This document shows, piece by piece, positions 12,021 through 22,500 of a DNA stretch of 64,000 nt. The DNA lies in assembly GCA_032622095.1 (NCBI GenBank), contig CP136065.1:41019503-41083502 (forward strand), read 5' to 3'. The notes below the pieces were generated by a model. It searched no databases and was not told where the DNA came from. It saw nothing but the letters and a program-made list of their open reading frames with translations. The stretch comes from Siphonodentalium dalli. Lineage: Eukaryota > Mollusca > Scaphopoda > Gadilida > Siphonodentaliidae. Position numbers and translations under genes: made by a program. How positions within the stretch are numbered: the stretch's first letter is position 1; every line of letters starts with the position of its first letter.

Positions 12021-12637
12021 ACTAGAAGGTGACCCGACTTCGTCCGGGCTTTGACCTTGAATTGTCCATTTTGAAGGTCAAGGTCAAGTGGGGTAACGAT
12101 TTGACCAGTCCAAAACACTGCCCGGACAAAAGTACCCGACAAACGTGCCCGTCGAAATCCATCCGGTTTTACCCGATTTGACCTTGAATTGATCATTTTG
12201 AAGGTCAAGGTCTGGTCGGGGTCACGATTGGACCCGTCCAAAACAATCGGTGAACAAAAGTAACCCAACGTATCAAATTTCGTCGAAATCCCATCAAAAT
12301 TGGCGATTTGACCTTGAAGTTACCCGATTTCAAGGTCAAGGTCACGTCGCACGGGCAAATGAATATGCTTATGAGACTCGCCATAAGAAAGTACCCCCAC
12401 ATACCAAGTTTCATCGAAATCCCGTGATATTCGGGCGTTTGACCTTGAAATGACCCGATTTCAAGGTCAAGGTGACGTCGCACGGACAAATTAATATGCC
12501 TATGTTCGTCCCCGGCCGAAAATACCCCCACATACCAAGTTTCATCGAAATCGGTTGGGGCGTTTTCGAGTTCATCGCGAACACACACACAGACACACAC
12601 ACAGACACACAGATCTTCCAAAATATATAATAGATAA
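12021..12637 (+). mobile_element. interspersed repeat N1 rich in TCAAGGTCA (copy 1)
   Basis: The copy starts ACTAGAAGGTGACCCGAC and ends, after a CA-rich run, with AGATCTTCCAAAATATATAA. A near-identical copy lies inverted at 60612-61240 and a diverged relative at 38706-39085. At least eight TCAAGGTCA motifs, on either strand, are spread through it. The tail followed by ATAGAT resembles the 3' end of a LINE- or SINE-type element, but I cannot assign a class. ORFs across it are chance frames through the repeat. Confidence 0.8.
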
Positions 12638-12838
12638 TGTTACTATAATTAATTATATATATATTATATATTATATAAATAATTAATAATTATAAATATA
12701 AATAAATATAAATCATTAATAATAATTATATATATGTTATATAATATATAATTAATTATATATATGTTATAATTAATTATATATATATTATATCATTAAT
12801 TATATATATGTTATATCATTAATTATATATATTTATTA
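12638..12838. repeat. AT-rich ATATATTA minisatellite
   Basis: Irregular repeats of TTAATTATATATATGTTATA; the same type recurs at 14140-14375. Confidence 0.7.
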
Positions 12839-13574
12839 CACACTTAGCCGTGATTTATAAGGATTTCTTGGTGAATTAAAAGTGATAATGTCACACCTGT
12901 GAATTACGTCACCGGTGAGAGCACGCGATTTTTGACAGCCGGAACTATTTTCACTTTCTACAGCTCAAACATGGTTGAAGTTGAACAGAAACGACCTGCC
13001 AACGATGATGCAGAAGCAGTTAATAAACCGGTAAAATGAAGAAGAATCTTACCTATTATCGACTCCGATGATCCGAACGATGTCATATTCCAGTCAAATG
13101 AACTTTGAAAAATTCCATGTGAACAATAAATTTATCCAGTTCCGAGCTGAATTGCCGCGTGTTGCTCGTCGAGTGTTTGTTTACGTTGATGATTAAAATT
13201 TCGTCACTTCGAAACTTAGTTTTCTACTTTTAGCACGATTTACAAACATTTCCTGTATGAACCAACATTATTTACACACACCATCAGAATCTTCACAATC
13301 TCCCGTTTCAATTGATAAGTGCCATGCTTGTTCGGTCAGAACAAACACAATTTTGACAGAAAATTTCCGAAACTTTAACAAATGAATCGCGCCAAAGTGA
13401 ATCAAAATAATGAGGTCGATCGGTATCGTTACGTCACAATTATTTAAAGTATGTGTCCATCCGCGTAACTGCACGCGCAACTGTACGTTGGGGTTCAAAA
13501 TGGGAGAATCAGCTGATCTGGGCTTATTTTGTCACATCTTCTCTTTACAATTAGCAACTTTTAGTTGTTGAAAG
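12839..13574 (+). mobile_element. probable DNA-transposon remnant with a short ORF start
   Basis: The segment opens TTATTACACACTTAGC and carries AATTACGTCACCGGTGA; similar TTATTACAC and GTGAATTATGTCA motifs border the neighbouring palindromes. From ATG at 12971 it encodes MVEVEQKRPANDDAEAV then stops at TGA after 23 codons; a shifted frame continues with RRILPIIDSDDPNDVIF. This looks like the acidic N-terminus of a transposon ORF, frameshifted. The family is not recognised. Confidence 0.35.
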
Positions 13575-13759
13575 CGTGTAATAAACAGAATAATCAATTG
13601 GTTTCGATGATTACGTGACATAATTCACTCGGGTAGCCGGTCCTATTGGTAAAACCCTTGTTCGCTCTGCTCACTCGGGTTTTACCAGGCCCGACTCCCC
13701 TCGTGAATTATGTCACGTAATCATCGAAACCAATTGATTACTCTCTATTTATTACACTC
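13575..13759. mobile_element. palindromic MITE P1a
   Basis: A 185-bp near-perfect palindrome whose arms read GTGTAATAAA, AATCAATTGGTTTCGATGAT and ACGTGACATAATTCAC, with a core hairpin around GGTAAAACCC and GGGTTTTACC. Confidence 0.8.
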
Positions 13760-13972
13760 CTGTGCGCAATTTCCATTGAAAACGCTGTTAATTAAAAATG
13801 GTAATTCACTAGTGAATTATGTCATTTCCCGTGACGCCACTGGCGTTACGTCGCTTACTGATCTAGACTGAGTTTTCTATTGTTTATCTTTCTCCACATC
13901 GGGTCTTTCATGCATTAATTCTGTGTGTTTTAATCATATTTGGCGAACCAAATTGATGCAGAAGTGTAATAA

Positions 13973-14143
13973 ATAGAGTAATCAATTAGTTCCCAGAATT
14001 ACGTTCAATAATTCACTCGAGGCGATATACGTTTGGGTAAGAAACTCGTGCGCTAACGCGCACTCGTTTCTTACCGACGTCTCTCGCCTCTCGTGAATTA
14101 TTTAACGTAATTCTCGGAACCAATTGATTACTCTCTATGTTAT
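13973..14143. mobile_element. palindromic MITE P1b
   Basis: The outer arms match P1a (GTGTAATAAATAGAGTAATC, then AATTACGT and AATTCACTCG), but the core is different: GGTAAGAAACTCGTGCGC pairs with GCGCACTCGTTTCTTACC. Both cores still fold. Confidence 0.8.
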
Positions 14144-14375
14144 ATCATATATAGTTAAATATATATATATTATATACAATATAATTAATTATATATATGT
14201 CATATTATATATATGTTATATAATTCATTAAATATATGTTTTATAATATATAATTAATTATATATGTTATATAATATATAATTAATTATATGTATGTTAT
14301 ATAATTCATAATATATATGTTATAGAATTCATAATATATGTTATATAATTATATATGTTATGTAATTAATTTCTC
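14144..14375. repeat. AT-rich minisatellite, second block
   Basis: Repeats of ATATATGTTATATAATT with variants, similar to 12638-12838. Confidence 0.7.
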
Positions 14376-14631
14376 GTGTTGTCACATTGACTGGTGAAAA
14401 TGGGTCAAAATACGTCTAACAGTGAACCCTCGTCATTCGTGCAAGCTGCAGCGAAATGAGGCATCTTTTTTTCTGTGTAAATAACCTTATCACTTCGATA
14501 TTTCTTGTTCGGTGTATGTATAGCTTGTTTGTATGCATAGAGTGCGTTTATCGATCTAGGTCGATACCCGGAATACGAGAAAAGCTATCAATTACTATAT
14601 TGAATTTAGGCCAGAGCATATGCGAGTTCCG
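14376..14631. other. non-coding, nothing recognised
   Basis: No ORF and no repeat matched. Confidence 0.4.
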
Positions 14632-15023
14632 TTAACCCTTTACCCAACAAACCGGCCAAAAACGGCCAAATAAAGCTGCAACAGCCTAAATTATCTTGGG
14701 TCTGTCTCAATAAAACCATACAAATATGGATATCATTGGAACCGGCTCATTGACCACATTGTGATGGTTACAGTTATCCCCTGTGCCAATGCATTCTCTT
14801 ATATATGCGAGTCGACCATAGGTCGCCTCGCATATATAAGAGAACGCATTGGCCTAAAAAAAACAACTTTTTTTACCATTTTTTCTTACATTCTTTAACA
14901 ATTTTATAATTTGTAATGTGTTAAGCCAATGCATTCTCTTATATATGCGAGGCGACCTATGGTCGACTCGCATATATAAGAGAATGCATTGGCACAGGGC
15001 CGTTCTGTTGGGTAAAGGGTTAA
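14632..15023 (+). mobile_element. TTAA-type MITE T1 with double-hairpin module (copy A)
   Basis: Bounded by TTAA and the inverted termini CCCTTTACCCAACA and TGTTGGGTAAAGGG, as in piggyBac-like elements. The left 150 bp is unique to the family. The rest is the double-hairpin module: a palindrome with arms CCAATGCATTCTCTTATATA and GCGAG around apex ACCATAGGT, an AT-rich spacer containing TTCTTTAACAATTTTATAAT, and a second palindrome in the opposite sense. The module is bounded by CCTGTGCC and GGCACAGG. Confidence 0.85.
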
Positions 15024-15385
15024 GCTTTAATGGGAACAGTGAAGTGTGTCTGTAATTCAGAATGCTATTCTATATGCCATCAACGTCTTTGTTGTTGCAT
15101 TAATGAGCGCATGACATTGCAAGTATACCGTATAATTTCGCGAAAGAAGTTTCTGACAATTTTATACGCACATAATTGCAACAAACAAGACGTTGCTTAT
15201 TGATTAGAGTGTGGTCGGGGTGTTTGGTCGGATAATGAAGGGCACTAAGTGCCATATCGCTGCATGCTCAACAATGACGAAAACCAACATTATCCCATAT
15301 ATGAGTAAAGATTTTATACATATTAATTATCCATGTTTGTGCGTAACATGTATTTTATGTTCGTTGTATGTGAAAAATGGTGGGG

Positions 15386-15429
<44 letters not shown>

Positions 15430-15705
15430 GACCCTTTGTACGTTGTAAAACTTGTGTGTCTCGATCCATTAATTTTGTTTAACCAATAAGATTTGTTTAC
15501 ACACACACACACGAAAAGCAAGAGATAAGAAATTCTTAACTTGTGTCATATGATGTGTGGCTGACATTCACTTTCATATCGTCTAGTTTTCTCTTGTATA
15601 TGCATTTGATCATTATGTTGATGCAATTTTGTCCAGTGTACGTACGTCATGCAAGCTTTTGTCAAAATAAATTTTTAAAGACAAGTTATTGCTACCAGGA
15701 TTAAT
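15024..15705. repeat. intergenic DNA with a GA microsatellite
   Basis: A (GA)n tract spans about 15389-15422, and a short CA run lies near 15500. No gene is seen. Confidence 0.6.
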
Positions 15706-15977
15706 TTAACTCTTTCATAAATGGAGTATCCTGAATTTTTGGGAAAACCATGTGCCAATGCATTCTGTTCTAAATGTGAGTCTCCCATAGGGATCCTCGC
15801 ATATATAAGAGAATATAAGAGACTGCATTGGCCTAACAATATTTACCTTGACCTTGTAAGCCAGTGCATTATCTTATATATGCGAGGTTCCCTATGGGAG
15901 AATCGCATATATAAGATCATGCATTGCCACATTGTATGAACAGCTGCACCAGTGTGGCTCCCGTCATGAAAGGGTAA
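15706..15977 (+). mobile_element. TTAA-type MITE T3 with diverged double-hairpin module (copy H)
   Basis: The termini differ from T1: TTAACTCTTTCAT on the left, and ATGAAAGGGTAA on the right. Inside (15753-15930) is the same two-palindrome module, but the loops read CTCCCATAGGGATC and TTCCCTATGGGAG. The left target is TTAA; the right has decayed to TTAC in inverted reading. The family assignment rests on about 20 bp of imperfect terminal repeat. Confidence 0.65.
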
Positions 15978-16332
15978 AATGTTCGGGTTCATACTTTAGA
16001 TCATTACTCAGGTGTAAGGGACCCGATGTGTTAATTTGTTCTTATCGAAAACGAGACGACGACGAGATTGTTATTCTCCGTGCGAACATCACCAACATGC
16101 CCTTTTCTGCCAAATTTGCAACAGTTTTCATGGTTTAGTGTGGATTCCCTATTGCCCTTGTAAAACGAAATTGCGTTGGACGGGTTTGTGTCCGATAACT
16201 GACAATAAAAACGTAATTTTCTGGGGTGGTTGGTTCCATATATATATAAAAAACAGTTTCAGCCTTTGTATCCCCCAGGGCAAAAAAAATCTGGTTCAAA
16301 ATGTGACATGAAATATAGAAACAGAGAGGATG

Positions 16333-16339
16333 TTTTAAT
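16333..16339 (-). promoter_or_regulatory. candidate polyadenylation signal of the chitinase gene
   Basis: ATTAAA on the minus strand lies about 50 bp after the chitinase stop codon. It is a common variant signal; no transcript evidence is available, so the real 3' end may be farther on. Confidence 0.35.
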
Positions 16340-16386
16340 AGAGACAATGGATTGATTGTGTAATTGTATCGTATAATTACACATCA

Positions 16387-16559
16387 TTAACACATTTTCG
16401 CCCACCCACAAATGTTGAAACGCTCATCGAAATAAGTTCCGGTCCCACAGATCATCTTGAAGTCTCGTCCGCGATCACATATGTGGTAATACCGGCAGTC
16501 GAGCGGGTCCACATAAATTTTCGTCACAAGTCGGGTGCATATCTTCGGACTAACTGGAT
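16387..16559 (-). CDS. chitinase exon 9: chitin-binding (CBM14) domain and stop
   Basis: The acceptor is CTTCAG before ATCCAGTTAG, and the incoming G from exon 8 completes Asp437. It encodes 56 residues and TAA at 16387-16389. Six cysteines (444, 458, 464, 474, 487, 493) have the spacing of peritrophin-A domains, and aromatic residues Tyr460, Tyr461, Tyr479, Phe480 and Trp489 sit where such domains hold chitin. The domain should anchor the enzyme on insoluble chitin. A MITE begins 24 bp upstream of the exon and supplies the likely branch point. Confidence 0.93.
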
Positions 16560-19500
16560 CTGAAGGTAAATATAATGAAGTGTTAAAGGGGGCTAGCAAT
16601 GAATGAATTTGAGCTATGGAGTAGTGCAAAATACACTCATGTGCTCTATATGCGGACGATGCAAAGAACATGGTAATTATAATGAAAATGAATATATTAC
16701 TCGAGTCATAAACTCATATTCATTATAATATATATGTGTTGTTTGGATCATTCATAGAGCATATGAGTGTATTTTGCACCAATCAATGGCTCAAATACAT
16801 TCATTTGTTGCATACATTATGTTCCATTAATGGCCGGACGTAGTTACAATCTCCCTTTAAACAAGCGAAACAATAGGTTGCACCATGGATACTGACATGC
16901 GTTCACATCGGCAAATTGAAACACGAGCAGGACGAAACCAAAATATAGAATACAGAGAAGACAATAACGATAACAATGGAACATGCTAACATCATCAACA
17001 CAACATCGAAAGCCCTTGTAATGGGAAGTGCCACCGGAGACGTTGCGATTAAAATCGTGAGTGCGTGGGGAAAATCGCAGGTGGAGAAAAGTTGCTGGCC
17101 CGGAGACGCTATGGTGCTGCGATGTCTGTGGCTACGAGTTTATCCATGTGATCACATGATAGTAAGTAAATTGTGAGACCAGTGCGACCATGGTCATATG
17201 ACAGCTACGATCGCGCGCGTTGCCAAGGTCACGCCACGGTTTTCCTGGTAAAAATAAAACATTGCTTGATCGCTACGATACGGTTGCGATATTGTCCTGA
17301 GCATGAGCAGTGGATCCTCCACCTGCGATTTTCCCCACTTACGATTTTAATCGCATCGTCTGCGGTGGCTCTAAACGGCCCATAGCAAATTCCACTGAAA
17401 TCATATAACCCATGGCAACCCATGGCTGAGATAGATACTCTGGCGGACAGAACAAAAACAATATTTTCCTGATAAACAGAGAAGGGTCACTTTAAAGGCA
17501 CGTGAGGCCTTAGTTGTCGAAAATATTCATATTTGTTCCAATCACCGTAGACAGAAAAACATTAAAACGCATACAGTTTCGTTCATATATACCATGACCA
17601 TCGCGTAAACAGCATGTTATCATAAAGATTTACTATATTTTACCTAAGCAAGAGCCTGCTTGTGTTACAGAAGACAACACAATGCTGCTGGCTAATCACA
17701 AATAAATGGCATAAACGCTCTTTATTCGTTCCATATCAGGAATTCACCCACAAAGAACGCTCTTTATGTTTACCGTCATAATATAAACAAACACCAGAAA
17801 AGTAACTTTTTATGCTTTTGTTTACATAACAATGGTCAAAAATATGACAATAACATACTGTTTATGCGATATTTTTTATTTGTATACGGACAAAGTCTGT
17901 CTACATTGTGTTGTTCTTTCTGTTTGTGGCGGTTTTTGACGGGTGGAAATATTTTCACAGGATACCCACCGCCAAGTCCAACCGTACCTTTAAGGTTGAA
18001 AATTCAAACGTCATTGGGTCCTTACTCCTGATGCCAAACCTCCATACCAAATATACATTCGGATCAGATATACCGTGGCTGAGATATATGCCCGGACGGA
18101 CGGACGAGGCCAGACGGTCGGTCAGTAAATCCGGTATACCCCCCCCCCCCCCCCCCCCCCCCACCACCACCACATGTTGGGGTCCGATATAAATAGAAGC
18201 GTACAATAGAAACAAGGATATCTCGTCCATTGATAGCATTAATTGAACAGTTTTTTTTAAACATCGCTTTGTTGAAGTTGCGTGTCTATATCCATCGTAC
18301 ACGCGTATCTAGCATATAGTGAAACTAATAAGACTGTGTGTGTTATATGCTGGGCAGCAGACCGTACGCTTTTTTCCATTTCCTGGTTGTGACATAATCG
18401 TAGGAAACATTTGTCAGATATGTAGATATGTTTTTCCTGGACGGATATTAAAGTAGCAGAGCATTAACGAAGTCTATAAACGTGTTGGTGATGTGCAAAA
18501 CGTTTGAAAGTATTACGTATATTGTTTATGCATATGCGCAGGCATAAAGGTACTCAATCCGATCAGACGCTCCTAAATTACTATATTTCTTTGGCTTCGG
18601 GGGTAAAAAATAATTGATTCGAGTCGAGGAACCCACCAACGCTCAGAGTTATCAGAAATCAATGTTTGAAGTTTGTTATTTCTCGAGATGTGTAATAATA
18701 TGTGGCCCAAAAACACGTGGTCAAACGGAGGGTCTCGGACAAAATTGCGGATGAAGATGGATAACTCTAAAATCAAATGGTAATACGCCCAAATATCGTG
18801 ATACTCAAGTGATAATACCGCCATATTGCGTTGAATAACATGTTGATAAATAACACGTTTTGTGACATTTTATACCATAGTTGACAGCGGTTATCATTAT
18901 TTTGTTGTAATTAATCGATTCTGACAACAAAAGCGTATTTTGAAGAAATGTTGTTGTTGTTGTTGTTGTAACTTGGTGATATTGGGGCCGTCTGATTGGA
19001 TTGAGTACCTTTAAGAATTGTGTGACAGCATACAAATATTTCATTAAATGGCGTCGAGAATAAATGCGCACCTCGCTTGATGGCACATATCGTGTTTGTT
19101 TTAACAGGATTATCCGGGGACTGGAGGTTGATTACAGATCACAGCCGTGGGACCACAGGGAGACTTCAAACCGCTTGCAGTGTGGAATAAATTTATTACT
19201 GATACACAATGAGGCACGCATGTGTTAGACACTAAAAGTGTTATAACCTCCGGCATGGTATATGTTAATATGTGACTGGTGTTCTTCAATGCACATTTAC
19301 AATTTGTTTAATTTCATATTGAAATTGTTTTTGAGTTGTTCTCTTTTATTTTACAAATATCGGTTGGACGGTTATTGCTATTGTAACAGAACGTGGGAGA
19401 GAATTGCGGGAGTCGCACCGAAAGTTGGCAGCACCCGGAATCCCAAGCTGGTCACCCATCCAAGGACTAACCGAGCTCGACGTTGCTTAACTTCGGTGAT

Positions 19501-22500
19501 CAGACAAAGCGTCTAACGACTGTGACCAAGAAATCTAGACCTCTCGAGCAGAGAAGTCATCGGCCTTCTATATTTACAAGCGACCGATACACTACTCCCC
19601 CGTTCTTTTTGAGATTAACCTAATCTCACCGAGTCCTCCCCAAGAGCGGTCGCATCATGACGCAGACTCCGAGGAGCAGACGAGCCCCCAGTGTAACAGA
19701 ACGAGAGGGAGAAGTGTGGGAGTTGCACCGAAAGAACACAGGGAATCCAAGCCGGTCACCCATCCAACCCGTTGTGTTGAATGAGAATGCAATTACAAAT
19801 ATGCTGTGAATAATTTTGTCTTGGATCGAAGATTATTCCTCAATGATATATAGTTGGTAAGTATCACTAACATCATGCGGTGACAATTATCCATAGCCAT
19901 GTGGTAGAAAGGGTTGTCCTTCATTGACAGCGTGTTCGGGCATGTAAAAGGACCGAACATTACCGATACTGTGGTGAAATTCGAATTGGTACATAACCGA
20001 CACTGTGATCGCAATCGTAATTACAAACAGAAAGTTATGACGCTGACAGCAAAAAATGGGAAATGTTAATGGGGAGGTCAAGTGAACAATTTTGAATGGG
20101 GATTTCCATGCAAATCTGCAGAGCAAAAGTTACAGAGTTGCCCATACTTCTGAGTGTGACTTGATGTGGTATTGAAAACAACAGGTATTTATATGGCGGG
20201 TCCGCTTGGAACTTGTTCCATTATAATGTTGGTGTATTTATTTTTGAATTTTATTTTGATTTTTCAAATGTTGGTCAAGTGATGTAATTCCAGAAAAAAA
20301 ATTCTCAAAAATATATTTTTGCAAAAGTTTATAATTTACCAAGCGGACCCGCCAGATAAATACCTGTTATTTCCAATACCACATCAAGTCACATTTAGAA
20401 GTATGTGCAACTCTGTAACTTTTGTTCCGCAGATTTGCCTGGAAATCCCCATTCAAAATTGTTCACTTGACCTCCCCCTTAATATCGATTATCAGCAATC
20501 CGAGGAAAGTGATGCAGAATATGTTTTCCCTATGAACACCACAAAACAACCGATGTTATTGTTTGATATCGAAATAAATGGAAACGTGACCAGACTGATA
20601 GTTGACACAGGTGCTGGTATAAATGTGATCGATGATCGTGACTTTAAGAATTTGTCCCAACTATTACGAAATCAGACACTAAGATATTCCCGTATGGATC
20701 AACACAACCCATGAGTACACTTATGGCTAAACTGAATGTGGTGACCGTGAACTCTCTTCACGTTGTCTATATGAATTGTGGTTCATACCTATCATGTGAC
20801 TCAGCAATCAAGCTCTGACTGATAACATTTGCTCAACGTGTTAACGCTGTAAGTAACACAGACAATTACATCAGTTCCCTCACACAAGTGTGGGTTGGAA
20901 ATTAAATGTCTACAAAGTTAAATTACAACAAGTATGTCAATTCATATATTTATTGATGTTCGCCAACGTTTGCAGGGCTGGTAAAGAGTTAACGAAGTTG
21001 TCCAGTTTGTTTTGGTCATTCAAACTGGGTCAATACGGCGCCGTCTGAACGATGTTCCAGGCAATCGTAACGATAAGCTCTTGTGAGCTTATTCACACGA
21101 CTGATTTTGCATTGGTTTAACACGCTTGACACGACGGTCAAGCTTCACTCTACGCTTGTAGTTCCGCGTTGTGTCCCCCACCAACCCATGATTGTGAGAT
21201 GCTTATAACAATTGTATAACACTATAATATTCGTCTTTTCATAATGTCTTCGTATCTATTATATGACTGATCGTCTGCGAACGATATCTATCGTTACACT
21301 TCACGTTTGTCAAGTAAAGTTTACATATAACATCATGCATTCGTTGTAGTTATTCCATAAATACTTTTATGTTCGGTCGGGCTTCAAGCGAGTTAGAACA
21401 TAAAAATGTTTTACCTTAACATACATTTGAGTTATAACTGATAGTTAAAGCCTTTGTTTCTTTTCTCTTTGTTTTGTCTTAAAGGGGTACTGTACACTAA
21501 ATCCGATTAATGTTATGGGATCATCTCCCATTAAACTCAACATCATATATGCATCAAAAGAATGAAGTTTAGCCATGCATGAGTGAGTGCAAAACACACG
21601 CATTTACTTTATGAACGATGTAAAATAACATGGTAATACATGTATAATGAAAATGAATTTATGACAGTTACAACAAATATTCGGAAATTTGTGTCAATGT
21701 CTAATTGTCTACTTATGTGCGACCGGGTATACTATTTGGCATCTATTGGGCTCGACAGAGCCAAGTCAAATAGGTGCTTAACCCTTTACACAACAAAGCG
21801 GCCAAAAACGCCCAAATAAAGCTTCAACAGCCTAAAATATCTTCGGTCTGTCTCAATAACACCATACAAATATGGATATCATTGGAACCGGTTCATTGAC
21901 CACATTGTGATGGTTACAGTTATGCCCTGTGCCAATGCATTCTCTTATATATGCGAGTCGACCATTGGTCGCCTCGCATATATAAGAGAATGCATTGGCC
22001 TAAAAAAAACTTTTTTTAACACTTTTTACCATTTTGTCTTACATTCTTTAACAATTTTATAATTTTTTCTTACATTTTTTAACATTTTTATAATATTTTT
22101 CTACATTCTTTGACAATTTTATCATTTTTTAAATGTGTTAGGCCAATGCATTGTCTTATATATGCGAGGCGACCTATGGTCGACTCGCATATATAAGAGA
22201 ATGCATTGGCACAGGGCCATTCTGTTGGGTAAAGTGTTAAATCCCCCTCACGGATAAACATTTTAATGAATGTTTTGGGATAATTAACCTCAACCACGAT
22301 TATTGGGGATTGTGACATTCACCAGAAAATTTCCATTTTAAATGAAATACCGCTATTGTATACGGGAGATTGTGCCGAACCAGATTTACCGGAAAATTAT
22401 ACAATTTACTGTAGGAATTTACAGTTAAAAATTATATTATATACGGATTTACCGTAAAGGTTACGACTTGTTCAAACGGTAATTTAGCTGCCAAATATAT

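Noticed and set aside
17955-18302. Poly-Gly and poly-Pro ORFs
   Set aside because: They are produced by the poly-C tract at 18139-18162.
19428-19505. Functional 5S rRNA gene
   Set aside because: The first 40 nucleotides are absent and the sequence continues into LTR without a T-run terminator; only the 3' two thirds is derived from 5S.
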